Assembly: GCF_009604425.1 (NCBI RefSeq)
Contig: NZ_WEGI01000004.1
Location: forward strand, 478,052 to 542,051
From: Nocardia aurantia
GTDB taxonomy: Bacteria > Actinomycetota > Actinomycetes > Mycobacteriales > Mycobacteriaceae
DNA: 64,000 nt
Reading direction: 5' to 3'
Both the position numbers and the translations under genes were made by a program. The notes under the pieces are model-generated. The model saw only the letters and a program-made list of their open reading frames with translations, was not told where the DNA came from and did not search any database. This document shows, piece after piece, positions 42,173-51,136 of this stretch. Every line of letters starts with the position of its first letter. Position 1 is the first letter of the stretch.

Positions 42173-43506
42173 GCGCCGCCGCCCCGGCGCTGGAACTCGA
42201 CGACATCCAGCACATCCTGCTGACCCGGACCCCGGCGCTGACCGGCCGCTACGAATTCCTCTCCTTCGACGACCCGGCCGGCGGGCGGGCCTGGGTGACC
42301 GGCCTGCTGGACCGGGTCCAGTCGGCCGCCGACGCGCGCGCCACCCTGGACGACTCCCGGCGCTGGATCACCCTCGCCTTCACCTGGTCCGGCCTGCGCG
42401 CCCTCGGTGTGCCCGAATCCGCGCTCGACACCTTTCCGGCCGAGTTCCGCGAGGGCATGGCCGCCCGCGCCGACATCCTGGGCGACACCGGCGCGAATCA
42501 CCCCGATCGATGGGTGGGAGGTCTGGCCGGTGCGGACCTGCACGCCATCGCGATCCTGTTCGCGCGCACCGAATCCGAGCATCGGCGCTGCGTCGCCGCG
42601 CATCGCGAACACGTCGCACGGTGCGCGGGCGTGCGGGTGTTGTCTGTCCTGGATCTGAACGCCACACCCCCGTTCGATCATGCCCACGACCACTTCGGAT
42701 ATCGGGACCGGTTGTCCCAGCCGGTGATCGCGGGTTCGGGGGAGGAGCCCACGCCGGGTTCGGGCGGCGCGCTGCGACCCGGTGAATTCATCCTCGGTTA
42801 TCCCGACGAGGAGGGGACGATTCCGGTCCTGCCGCAGCCGGAGGTGTTGTCCCGCAACGGGAGTTACCTGGCCTACCGGCGGCTGCGCGAACACGTCGGC
42901 GCGTTCCGGGATTTTCTGGCCGCGCACGCCGACACCCCCGAGGGCCGGGATTTTCTGGCCGCGAAGCTGATGGGCCGCTGGCGAAGCGGCGCTCCGCTGG
43001 TGCTGGCCCCCGATCACGACGATCCAAAACTGGGCGCGGATCCGCTGCGCAACAACGACTTCGACTACGGTTCGATGGATCCGCACGGTTACGCGGTGCC
43101 GCTGGGCGCGCACGCGCGGCGGCTCAACCCCCGCGACACCGCGGTGAACATGAACCGCCGCAGACTGATCCGCCGCGGCGCCACCTACGGGCCGGCCCTG
43201 CCGGAGGGCGCGGCCGACGACGGCGCCGACCGGGGGATCGCGGCGTTCATCATCTGTGCCGACCTGATCCGGCAGTTCGAGTTCGCGCAGAACGTGTGGA
43301 TCAACGACAGGTCCTTCCACGAACTCGGCAACGAACGCGATCCGATCGTCGGCGCGCAGGACGGCACGCTCGACTTCACCGTGCCCAAGCGGCCCATTCG
43401 CACGGTGCACAAAGGCATTCCGGCCTTCACGACGCTCACGGGCGGGGCGTACTTCTTCCTCCCCGGCCTGCGGGCGCTGCGCTACCTGGCGACCCTCGAC
43501 GAGTGA
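42169..43506 (+). CDS. Dyp-type haem peroxidase
   Basis: A 445-residue protein of the larger Dyp class without a Tat signal, thus cytoplasmic. The distal motif reads HFGYRDRLSQPVI, where family members usually have GxxDG: the catalytic Asp is kept but the following Gly is Arg. The proximal haem His lies in YAVPLGAHARRLNPRDT, and the distal Arg candidate is in the MNRRRLIRRGATYG block. The C-terminus has FVWI-like ..NVWINDRSFHELGNERDPIVGAQDG and TLTGGAYFFLPGLRALRYL, typical of class C/D enzymes. It is the middle gene of a coupled three-gene operon with a MarR gene downstream. Confidence 0.88.
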   Translation: MSAAAPALELDDIQHILLTRTPALTGRYEFLSFDDPAGGRAWVTGLLDRVQSAADARATLDDSRRWITLAFTWSGLRALGVPESALDTFPAEFREGMAARADILGDTGANHPDRWVGGLAGADLHAIAILFARTESEHRRCVAAHREHVARCAGVRVLSVLDLNATPPFDHAHDHFGYRDRLSQPVIAGSGEEPTPGSGGALRPGEFILGYPDEEGTIPVLPQPEVLSRNGSYLAYRRLREHVGAFRDFLAAHADTPEGRDFLAAKLMGRWRSGAPLVLAPDHDDPKLGADPLRNNDFDYGSMDPHGYAVPLGAHARRLNPRDTAVNMNRRRLIRRGATYGPALPEGAADDGADRGIAAFIICADLIRQFEFAQNVWINDRSFHELGNERDPIVGAQDGTLDFTVPKRPIRTVHKGIPAFTTLTGGAYFFLPGLRALRYLATLDE

Positions 43507-43522
43507 AAGGCGGTCCGGGACC

Positions 43523-44536
43523 GTGGATTCCCTCGCTTCCGCACGCACCTACAACCAGGATCACGTCCCGCGCGAGCGCGACGGCCGGCGGCGGATCAGC
43601 ATCTACTGGACCTGGAGCTATCCGTGGGAGGCCCAGCGCGACCCGGCGGAGATCTACAACCGGTTCTCCACCATCACCGAGGTCCGCAACGCCGCCTGGC
43701 CGGCCTACGAGACACCCGACTTCGCGTCGGCGAATTTTCTGCAGGGCATCGCCGGCACCCTGGAGCTGTTCCACCGGTCCACGCTGGCGTTCCAGCACGT
43801 CGCCGCCGCGGCGACCGGGCATCCGGTCGCGGTGTTCCAGCGCGTCGACCAGGCCGGATACCGCCTGCCCATCGACGAGCGCATCCTCGCCGACACCGAC
43901 ACGCTGATGGTGTTCGGGCTCGACCATCTGCTCGCCGGTCAGGACGCCGCGCCCGAGGAGATCGAGGCCCTGCGCGAGTGGCTGCGCCGCGACGGCACCT
44001 GCCTGCTGCTCGCACCCCACCACGACGTCGGCTTCACCGAGGATCTCACCCAGCGGCAGACCGAATATCGCCATCACGGTGACCCGCTGGTGCCCCGGCA
44101 GCAGCGATTCGGCGGCTACACCCGCTCGCTGATGACGGCGCTCGGCGTGCCGGTGCACAACATCTGGGGCCTGCGTCCCGCCGTCACCGACGGCACCGGG
44201 GAGATCGCGCCGCTGACCGGTTTCCCCGACCTGGACGATCTGCGGCTCCTGGACAACGTCACGACCCTGAATTTCCACCCGCACCTGCCGCACTACCAGC
44301 TCACCGGCCCGGAATCCGGCGCGGTCCGCGTCCTGGGCCGCCAGCGCGTCGATCCGGCCCGCCCGCACCCGTTCACCGAAGCCGGCGAGACCGAATTCAA
44401 CGCGCTGATCTGGATGCCCCCGGACGCAACCCGCGCCGGTGACATCGTGCTCGTCGACTCCACCCATTTCACGACCCTGTTCGGCGGCACCGACAGTCTG
44501 GAGCACCTCTGGCGCAATCTCGCCACCATGCGGTGA
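43523..44536 (+). CDS. unknown protein, possible class-I glutamine-amidotransferase-like fold
   Basis: A 337-residue soluble protein starting at GTG, 17 nt after the peroxidase stop. The central part (DERILADTDTLMVFGLDHLLAGQDAAPEEIEALREWLRRDGTCLLLAPHHDVGFTED) has the alternating strand-helix pattern of DUF4159/ThuA-type amidotransferase-like domains, but no catalytic Cys follows at the elbow. His-rich segments (APHHDVG, EYRHHGDP, NFHPHLPHYQ) could bind a metal. It is the third gene of the Dyp operon. The function is unknown and the fold assignment is tentative. Confidence 0.7.
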   Translation: MDSLASARTYNQDHVPRERDGRRRISIYWTWSYPWEAQRDPAEIYNRFSTITEVRNAAWPAYETPDFASANFLQGIAGTLELFHRSTLAFQHVAAAATGHPVAVFQRVDQAGYRLPIDERILADTDTLMVFGLDHLLAGQDAAPEEIEALREWLRRDGTCLLLAPHHDVGFTEDLTQRQTEYRHHGDPLVPRQQRFGGYTRSLMTALGVPVHNIWGLRPAVTDGTGEIAPLTGFPDLDDLRLLDNVTTLNFHPHLPHYQLTGPESGAVRVLGRQRVDPARPHPFTEAGETEFNALIWMPPDATRAGDIVLVDSTHFTTLFGGTDSLEHLWRNLATMR

Positions 44537-44584
44537 TGTACGCATCCGGGGTGACTGTCCATCGTTGTGGCAGTCCCGGCTCGG

Positions 44585-44590
44585 TATCAT
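44585..44590 (+). promoter_or_regulatory. -10 element of a leaderless MarR gene
   Basis: TATCAT ends 7 nt before the GTG at 44598, so transcription would begin at or beside the start codon. There is no Shine-Dalgarno sequence, which agrees with leaderless translation. Confidence 0.5.
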
Positions 44591-44597
44591 CGTCGGG

Positions 44598-45080
44598 GTG
44601 ACGTCGCAGCCGCTGTTCCACCATCCGGTCTGCCTGCTCGGGCGACTGGATTTCCATGCGCAGGAACGGTTCACGAAGGCGCTGGCGCCGTTGGGGCTGC
44701 TGCCCCGCCAGTTCGGGATGCTGAGCCTGCTCGCCGAGAACGACGGCCAGAGCCAGCAGCAACTGTGCGAATCGCTGGACGTCCACCGGAACGTCATGGT
44801 GGGTTTGGTCGACGAACTGGAGAAGCGGGACCTGGTGGAACGCCGTCGCCATCCCGGGGACCGCCGCGCGCACGCCGTCCATCTGCTGCCCACCGGCCGC
44901 GCGCTGCAGGCCGAGGCCGAGCGACTGCTCGACGAATTCGAGACCGAACTGCTCGGCGGGCTGAGCCGCGAGGAGGCGCGGACCCTGGTCGCGCTGCTCC
45001 AGAAGGTGGGGCGGCACGCGGGCCTGGACTTCGTCGCGCACCCGGGGCTGACGGCAGGAGCCCCTGCCGTCGGTCCCTGA
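44598..45080 (+). CDS. MarR-family regulator
   Basis: A 160-residue MarR protein: LGLLPRQFGMLSLLAENDGQSQQQLCESLDVHRNVMVGLVDELEKRDLVERRRHPGDRRAHAVHLLPTG. GTG start at 44598, probably leaderless. Located 61 bp after the Dyp operon on the same strand and so possibly its regulator. The single Cys in QQQLCESLDV lies in the DNA-recognition part; an oxidant-sensing role as in OhrR-type proteins is possible but unproved. Confidence 0.88.
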   Translation: MTSQPLFHHPVCLLGRLDFHAQERFTKALAPLGLLPRQFGMLSLLAENDGQSQQQLCESLDVHRNVMVGLVDELEKRDLVERRRHPGDRRAHAVHLLPTGRALQAEAERLLDEFETELLGGLSREEARTLVALLQKVGRHAGLDFVAHPGLTAGAPAVGP

Positions 45081-45088
45081 GCGGACGG

Positions 45089-45406
45089 TCACCGCTGCCC
45101 GAGCATGCGGCGCACTTCCGGGACGACGAAATCCCGGACGTTGTCGAGGACACCCTGTCCGGGCGAGCGTCGCGCCTCGAGCACCAGCGTGCCGTGCGCG
45201 GCGGCGCGGACGATCAGCCGCTCGCGGGATACCGCTTCCACGCCGGTCCCCAGCACCAGTACCGTGTACCGGCCGGTGCCGAGTTCCGCGATCGTCTCGT
45301 CGTCGCTGTTCACGCCGACCGCGGGGAAGCCGTGATCCGCCAGGATCGCCGCCGCCGCGTGCACCACGGAACTGCGGCCCAGTACGAGAATCTTGGTGTC
45401 GGTCAT
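45089..45406 (-). CDS. small Rossmann-like protein coupled to an MFS exporter
   Basis: A 105-residue protein: KILVLGRSSVVHAAAAILADHGFPAVGVNSDDETIAELGTGRYTVLVLGTGVEAVSRERLIVRAAAHGTLVLEARRSPG. The beta-alpha-beta start and the second strand VLVLGTG look like half of a nucleotide-binding fold, or a response-regulator-like single domain. Its ATG overlaps the MFS stop by 4 nt. It is too short for a dehydrogenase. The role is unknown; similar small proteins accompany MFS genes in actinobacteria as far as I recall. Confidence 0.7.
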   Translation of the reverse strand: MTDTKILVLGRSSVVHAAAAILADHGFPAVGVNSDDETIAELGTGRYTVLVLGTGVEAVSRERLIVRAAAHGTLVLEARRSPGQGVLDNVRDFVVPEVRRMLGQR

Positions 45407-46887
45407 GCGTCCTCCGATTCCGGCAGTGCGGTCGATACGTGCGCGGCCCGGGGCACCGCCAGGAATCCGGCGGCCACCACCACCAGCACGCCGATCACGT
45501 AGCGGAGCGTGGATGCGAAGGCGTACACGAACTCCGCGCCGCCGGTCGCGCTGCTCGCCCGGTCGAAGAAGATCAGCGCGGCCAGCGCGACGCCGATCGC
45601 GAAGCACACTTGCTGAACCGTGTTGAGCAGTCCGGATGCCGCACCGGCCTCGCGATGCGGTACCTGACCGAGCAGCAGCGCCAAGGTCGGCGCGATCACC
45701 ATGCCGAAGCCCAGGCCGGAGACCACCTGGATCGGGACAATCGCCCAGAGGCTGATCGACGTGCCGAAATGGGCTGCCGCGCAGGCGAAGACGGCGAATC
45801 CGGCCGCGAGCAGCATCGCCCCGGCGACCGATACGTCGCGGCCGAATCTGGGGACCAGCTTCTCCGGCGCCACGCCCGCGCCGACGCCGACGCCGGCGGC
45901 GAAGGTCGCGGCGGTCAGACCGGCGCGCAGCGGCGTCCAGCCCAGCCCGGCCTGCATGAAAAGGGTCCAGATCAGGAAGAATCCGCCGGCCGCGATCCAG
46001 AACAGGCCCCACATCACGAGGCCCACCGCGAACGGTCGCGACCGGAACACGGTGAAGTCGACCAGCGCCCGACCGGCGCGACGTCGCTCGAACGCCACGA
46101 AAGCCGCGAAGACGAGCACCGAACCGGCGATCATCACGAGTAGCCAAGCGGGCCAATGCAATCGGCTACCCTCGGTGAGCGGGTACACGAGCAGTGCCAC
46201 CGCTGTCGTCACGATCAGCGCGCCGGCGACGTCCAACCGTGGCGCGGCCGCCGCACGGGAGTCGCGGACGGCGAACCACGCGGCGATGGTCACGGCGATG
46301 CCGACCGGGACGTTGATCAGGAAGATCGGCCGCCACTGCCAGCCGAACAGATTCCATTGCACCAGAACGCCACCCAGCGCGAGGCCGAAGACCACCGACG
46401 ACCCGGTGACCGCGCCGAAGATCCCGACCGCTTTCGCGCGTTCGTGCGGCGGAAAGGAGACGCGCAGGATCGCGAGGATCTGCGGAATCATCAACCCGGC
46501 GAACGCGCCCTGCGCGAATCGGCAGCCGATCAGCATCGCCGGGCCGGCCGAGATGCCGCACAGCAGTGAGGCGATCGTGAATCCGATGATGCCCGTGAGG
46601 AACAACGGCTTGCGGCCGTGGATGTCGCCGAGGCGACCGGCGGTGATCAGCACCGCCGCGAAGGCCAGCACGTAGGCCGACACGATCCATTCGATCTGTG
46701 CGTACGGGGCGTGCAGGTCGTGCTGGATGCTCGGCACGGTGACGTTCACGATGCTCGTATCCAGCAGGTCCATGAAACCGGCCGCCAGCACGACCGCGAA
46801 GGCGAGCCATCGGCGGGGGTCGGGCCCGGGATCGGGCTCGGGGGGAACAACTTCCACTGTCGGCGCGGGCCGGGTGTCTCGATCCAT
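45403..46887 (-). CDS. DHA2-type MFS drug exporter
   Basis: A 494-residue exporter with 14 helices. Motif D1 is MDLLDTSIVNVTVPSIQ, motif A is GRLGDIHGRKPLF, and motif C is GAVTGSSVVFGLALGGVL. The ATG at 46887 follows a Pro-rich-free short N-terminus; the frame extends upstream but without protein character. It is coupled to the 105-residue protein downstream. The promoter region carries GTGATTA repeats, but no regulator gene is adjacent. Confidence 0.9.
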   Translation of the reverse strand: MDRDTRPAPTVEVVPPEPDPGPDPRRWLAFAVVLAAGFMDLLDTSIVNVTVPSIQHDLHAPYAQIEWIVSAYVLAFAAVLITAGRLGDIHGRKPLFLTGIIGFTIASLLCGISAGPAMLIGCRFAQGAFAGLMIPQILAILRVSFPPHERAKAVGIFGAVTGSSVVFGLALGGVLVQWNLFGWQWRPIFLINVPVGIAVTIAAWFAVRDSRAAAAPRLDVAGALIVTTAVALLVYPLTEGSRLHWPAWLLVMIAGSVLVFAAFVAFERRRAGRALVDFTVFRSRPFAVGLVMWGLFWIAAGGFFLIWTLFMQAGLGWTPLRAGLTAATFAAGVGVGAGVAPEKLVPRFGRDVSVAGAMLLAAGFAVFACAAAHFGTSISLWAIVPIQVVSGLGFGMVIAPTLALLLGQVPHREAGAASGLLNTVQQVCFAIGVALAALIFFDRASSATGGAEFVYAFASTLRYVIGVLVVVAAGFLAVPRAAHVSTALPESEDA

Positions 46888-46906
46888 GTGGGAAAGTATG
46901 CACACA

Positions 46907-46937
46907 AAGTGATTACCAATCAATGTGATTATCACTT
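46907..46937. promoter_or_regulatory. operator-like cluster before the MFS gene
   Basis: AAGTGAT (46907-46913) and ATCACTT (46931-46937) are exact inverted arms. Within them lie two further palindromes, GATTACCAATC and GTGATTATCAC, and the heptamer GTGATTA occurs twice, 16 bp apart. It lies 20-50 bp before the MFS ATG and probably binds a TetR-, HxlR- or MarR-type repressor encoded elsewhere. Confidence 0.55.
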
Positions 46938-47094
46938 GCGGATGCCTATGTGATCGCTTCCGGTGCACATGCCGAGATCGCCGACCGGATCGCCGCTCCC
47001 GTGAGCCCCGGCACCGCGGACTTCGAGGCCCGGCGGTCCGCTTTCGCCGATCGGTCCGCCCGGTGGGACCGGCGCACCGGTAGGCTCGGTTCTC

Positions 47095-48630
47095 GTGGCC
47101 GGTCTGCGAGTGGCGATGGGCATAGGGTCCGCCGGGACGATTCTCGGTGTGGCCGAGCTGGTTTCGGTCCCGGTGGGCCGGAGCAGCGCGCCGCTGGACG
47201 CGTTCGGCTCCGCGGTGGTCGACAACACGCCGCAGGGCCTGCGGGAGTGGGTCATCGGGACCTTCGGCACCAACGACAAATTGCTGCTGTTCGCGGTGAT
47301 GATCGCGGTCGCGGTCGGCGTGGCCGCGGCCGCCGGTGCGCTGGAACGGATCACGCGGCCGCTCGGGTCCGCGCTGTTCGTCCTCTTCGGCGCCGCCGGC
47401 GTGGCCGCGGCGGTAACTCGCGCGCACGCGACGTGGACCTCGGCGCTGCCCACCGTGGTCGGCGTCGGCTGCGGGCTGGTGGTGTTGCGGATCCTGGTCC
47501 GGCGGGTGCCCGGCGCGCAATCGGGGACCGATGCGACCGCGGCCGGCACGGGCTCCGCCACGAGCGGACCCTCGCGGCGCGGATTCCTCGGCGGCCTGGC
47601 CGCTTTCGGAGCGCTGGCACTGACCACCGGTGCGGCCGGGCGGCTACTCGCCGTGCGGGCCGCGGACGTCTCCGGTAACCGGGCGGCGGTCCGCCTGCCC
47701 GTCCCGGCCGAGCCCGCGCCGCCCGTGCCCGCCGAGGTGTCCGTGCCCGGGCCGGTCTCGTTCCTCACCCCGAATTCCGGCTTCTACCGGATCGATACGG
47801 CGCTGACCGTGCCGCAGGTGTCGACCGACGACTGGACACTGCGCATCCACGGGCTGGTGGACCGCGAAATCACGATCGGCTACGCCGATCTGGCCGCCCG
47901 GCGGCCGATCGAGCGGGTGCTGACCATGACCTGTGTGTCGAATCCGGTGGGCGGCAACCTGATCGGCACCGCGCGCTGGCTCGGCTATCGGGTGGCGGAT
48001 CTGCTGGCGGAGGCGGGAGTGCGGCCGGGCGCCGATATGGTGCTGTCCACCAGCGTCGACGACTTCACCGCCGGAACCCCGTTGAGCGCGTTGACCGACG
48101 GCCGGGACGCGATTCTGGCGATCGGCATGAACGGCGAGCCGCTGCCGATACCGCACGGATTCCCGGCCCGTCTCATCGTCCCGGGCCTGTACGGGTATCT
48201 GTCGGCGACCAAATGGGTGACCGATCTCGAGGTCACGAGATTCGATCGGGCGCGCGGATATTGGGCCCGGCGGGGCTGGGCGGTGTCGGGCCCGATCAAG
48301 ACCGAGGCGAGGATCGACACCCCGAAATCGGGGGCGGCGCTGACTCCCGGACCGGTCGCGATCGCCGGGATCGCCTGGGCACAGCGGCGCGGAGTCACCG
48401 CGGTCGAGATCCAGATCGACGACGGTGCGTGGACCCCCGCGCAGCTGTCGGCGGAGTACTCGATCGACACCTGGCGGCAATGGGTCTACCGATGGGACGC
48501 CACACCCGGGAAACACACGATACGAGCGCGCGCCACCGACGGTACCGGCGTCGTACAGACCGCCGACGTCCGAGAACCCGTCCCCGACGGCGCCTCGGGC
48601 TACCCGTCGATCTCGGTCCGGGTGGGATAG
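47095..48630 (+). CDS. membrane-anchored sulfite-oxidase-like molybdopterin enzyme
   Basis: A 511-residue protein from GTG 47095. N-terminal helices at about 10-25, 62-82, 88-108 and 118-136 anchor it. A twin-arginine-like stretch PSRRGFLGGLAAFGALAL follows near residue 160, before the catalytic part. The molybdopterin domain holds the Mo-ligand Cys in LTMTCVSNPVGG (about residue 280) and HGFPARLIVPGLYGYLSATKW. A C-terminal Mo-co dimerisation (Ig-like) domain ends with RARATDGTGVVQTADVREPVPDGASGYPSI. It differs from the 28118 enzyme in having this dimerisation domain. The substrate is unknown; sulfite or an oxidised protein thioether are candidates by family. Confidence 0.88.
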   Translation: MAGLRVAMGIGSAGTILGVAELVSVPVGRSSAPLDAFGSAVVDNTPQGLREWVIGTFGTNDKLLLFAVMIAVAVGVAAAAGALERITRPLGSALFVLFGAAGVAAAVTRAHATWTSALPTVVGVGCGLVVLRILVRRVPGAQSGTDATAAGTGSATSGPSRRGFLGGLAAFGALALTTGAAGRLLAVRAADVSGNRAAVRLPVPAEPAPPVPAEVSVPGPVSFLTPNSGFYRIDTALTVPQVSTDDWTLRIHGLVDREITIGYADLAARRPIERVLTMTCVSNPVGGNLIGTARWLGYRVADLLAEAGVRPGADMVLSTSVDDFTAGTPLSALTDGRDAILAIGMNGEPLPIPHGFPARLIVPGLYGYLSATKWVTDLEVTRFDRARGYWARRGWAVSGPIKTEARIDTPKSGAALTPGPVAIAGIAWAQRRGVTAVEIQIDDGAWTPAQLSAEYSIDTWRQWVYRWDATPGKHTIRARATDGTGVVQTADVREPVPDGASGYPSISVRVG

Positions 48631-48636
48631 CGGCGG

Positions 48637-48822
48637 CTACCGGCGCCGCACACCCACACCCGCGAGTACGAGACCCACCACGACCACGATCAGGCCGATC
48701 ACCGCCCAGATCGCCTGCCCGTTCATACCGCCGGTCTGCCCGAGCAGGTTCAGCCCCTGCAGCGTCCACACCCCGCCCATGAGCACGAGCAGTATTCCGA
48801 CGATCAACCAGACCCAGCGCAT
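48637..48822 (-). CDS. 61-residue two-helix membrane protein
   Basis: Starts at ATG 48822 with GGAGGAG 6 nt upstream, a strong site. Helix 1 MRWVWLIVGILLVLMGGVWTLQGLNLL and helix 2 AIWAVIGLIVVVVGLVLAGVGVRRR are separated by GQTGGMNGQ. This matches a common actinobacterial small integral membrane family of unknown function. It converges with the oxidoreductase gene 6 bp away. Confidence 0.75.
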   Translation of the reverse strand: MRWVWLIVGILLVLMGGVWTLQGLNLLGQTGGMNGQAIWAVIGLIVVVVGLVLAGVGVRRR

Positions 48823-48973
48823 GACGCTCCTCCGTCTCGGCCGCAAGCAGCCCCGGAACACCCATCCTGCCACGGAATTTCGCCCCCGCACCGGCCCGGC
48901 GCGGACAGACTTCGCCGCCGGACGGCAACGGGCCGGGAACATCACGTTCCGCACCCCGCCCGGACACCGATGA

Positions 48974-49162
48974 TCAGGCGATCCGCCCCACCGTGCCCGC
49001 GAGGCCGTCGTACGGATCGAACCGGCGCAGCACCTCCCGGTCGTGTCCGGGCCCGATCAGCTCGGGGGAACTCGCGAGTTCGCGCATCAGATCGAACACG
49101 TGGTAAATCCCGGGCAGATCGTTGTGCACCGCGAACGGCGCGCCGTCGTAGGTAAGCGCCTT
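48974..49162 (-). pseudogene. C-terminal fragment of a metallo-beta-lactamase-fold hydrolase
   Basis: 62 codons read ALTYDGAPFAVHNDLPGIYH, then FDLMRELASSPELIGPGHD and REVLRRFDPYDGLAGTVGRIA. This is the end of an MBL-fold hydrolase, including the late PGHD histidine motif. The N-terminal HxHxDH part is absent, and upstream the frame dissolves into non-coding sequence directly before the rloA promoter. The break at about 49162 is a candidate insertion junction of the defence pair. Confidence 0.7.
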
Positions 49163-49268
49163 GTCTGGTGAGGCTGCGGCAGGGCATGATCGCCGGTAGC
49201 ACGTCGATAGGGCTGTCTTTTGGTACGGTCTTGACGAAACAGTCCGACTGAATGCAGCGAGGTGGCGC

Positions 49269-50535
49269 GTGCTGATCCGGTTCGAAGTGGAGAACTTTCG
49301 CTCGATCCTCGAGCCGGCGGAACTGTCGATGGTCGCGGTCGACGACCGGCCGGAAGTGCGAGCTTTCGAGAGTTTCGGAGCATCACTCGTGCCGGTGGCC
49401 GGCATCTTCGGTCCGAACGCTTCGGGGAAATCCAACGTGCTTGCGGCTCTGGCCTGGCTTCGCGCTGCGGTCCAGAACTCGCTGCGTGCTTGGGATGACG
49501 AAATCCCGGTCGAACCATTCGCTTTCGGTGCGGCGCGAAGCCGGGATTCGTCGTTTGTTCTGGAACTCGAGGTCGACGGGATCCGCTTCGAGTACCTCCT
49601 CGATGTCGGCCGCTATCGAGTCAGCTACGAGGCACTGTTTCACTATCCCGAAGGGCGGCGCAGGCGTGTCTTCGAACGCGAAGCGAATGACCTCGTCCTG
49701 CAGCGCGGGCTGGGAAAACTGTCCGGCACTCGGACGCTCCTGACCGATCGATCGCTGGTTCTGTCGATCATGCGACGCTGCGATGAGCCGGTCACGTCCG
49801 AGTTCGCGCAAGCCATCGTTCGCACCATGGCTTTGGGGCAGAGGGTGGGCCGCTACCGGCGTCCGGTCGGCCTGCAGTCGACTCTCCACCTGTTCGACGA
49901 ATCCCAGGACGAGGAAGTCGACCGGCCCCCGGTCGATGGCTCACGATGAACCTGATCGGCAAGCGATCCGGCAGCAAGCGATGGCGCTTCTGCAACTCGC
50001 CGATCTGGGGGTTGCCGATGTGGAGATCGAGAATCGAATCGAATTCGGCGAGGGTAAACCGGTCACCACGCGTACTCCTCAGCTCGTCCACGCCCTCGAT
50101 CAGGAACGGCTGCCGTTCGAGTACCGGGACGAATCGGCGGGCACTCGAACTTGGTTCGAACTGATCGGACCGGTGCTCACCGCCCTGCGTGAGGGGACCA
50201 TCATTGTCTTCGATGAACTCGACGCAAGTTTGCACCCGACCCTGACCGCACAGCTCGTCAAATTGTTCGAGCTGAAGACCTCCAATCCACAGGGCGCCCA
50301 GCTCATATTCACCTCGCACGACACCAACCTCTTGAATCATCTCAATCGGGATGAGGTCTGGCTCACCGAAAAGGTCTCGAACGGATCGACGCGCTTCGCT
50401 GCCCTGTCGGACTTCGCGGGCGAACGGGTTCGCCGCTCCGCCAATCTCGAGAGTGGTTACCTCAGCGGTCGATTCGGTGCGCTACCGGACGTCTCCCGGC
50501 CCGAGGTTCTTCGTGACCTGGGATTGATCGGGTGA
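49269..50535 (+). pseudogene. rloA: RloA-type (OLD/AAA_15-like) ATPase, split by a frameshift
   Basis: GTG start with GAGGTGG upstream. The first frame (to 49949) gives LIRFEVENFRSILEP and Walker A GIFGPNASGKSN (about residues 46-56). The second frame, open through 50535, continues with AIRQQAMALLQLADLGVADVEIE, Walker B IIVFDELDASLHP and the H-loop QLIFTSHDTNLL. The frames meet at a run of five C at 49926-49930; removing one C restores a single protein of about 421 residues. RloA proteins are the ATPase half of AbiL/RloAB-type phage defence. Sequencing error, phase variation or true inactivation cannot be told apart here. Confidence 0.82.
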
Positions 50536-51112
50536 GCGCCAAAGATCGAGGCAAGAAGGGGAAGCGGCTCGAGCGCAGGACCGGAACCACGCCGGTCCGG
50601 ACAACCTTTCGCGTGTACACCGAGGGCGTGTCGACCGAACCCGAGTACATCGATGCGCTCAAACGACGCTCCGAGTTCGCCGATGCGGTGTCGGTGAACG
50701 TGTCCATCGAGGAGGCCGGAGCGACGCCGATGCGCCTCGTGGAAAGCGCCTGCGCGGACAAACGCCGAGCCGACTTGGACGTCGATTTCTATTGGTGCGT
50801 ATTCGATGTGGAATCTCCGAAACCTCACCCGCATCTCGATCGGGCCATGCGGATCGGTATCACGCGGGCCACTTGTCCACCGATGACGCTGTCCGGCTTC
50901 GGCGGAAGCTCGACGGGGTCGGCGGTAAGCATCTCGACGCAGAGCTATATATGAAGCTGGCGGACAATGCCGTTCGGCATGCGGAAGCCCTTCGGGAGAA
51001 GCACCGGAAAGATGGTACGGACTTTCCGGATGACAACCCGTCGTCCGCAGTCGATCGGTTTGTCGCTCATTTGCGGGAGGTGGTGCGGTCGGCTGGAACG
51101 GCCGAAAGGTGA
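50532..51112 (+). pseudogene. rloB: RloB-family (TOPRIM-like) effector, internally damaged
   Basis: GTG overlaps the rloA stop by GTGA. The first frame encodes TTFRVYTEGVSTEPEYIDAL (the TEP signature of RloB) and FYWCVFDVE, then goes out of frame after HPHLDRAMRIGI. The family C-terminus continues in another frame (HLSTDDAVRLRRKLDG, KHLDAELY, AVRHAEALREKHRK, DNPSSAVDRFVAHL) to the stop at 51112. The block SNPCFExWLLLHF that normally lies between is missing, so this is a deletion plus frameshift, not a simple error. The effector is almost certainly dead. Confidence 0.78.
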
Positions 51113-51136
51113 CATGGTCGACGTTCGGGTACGAGT

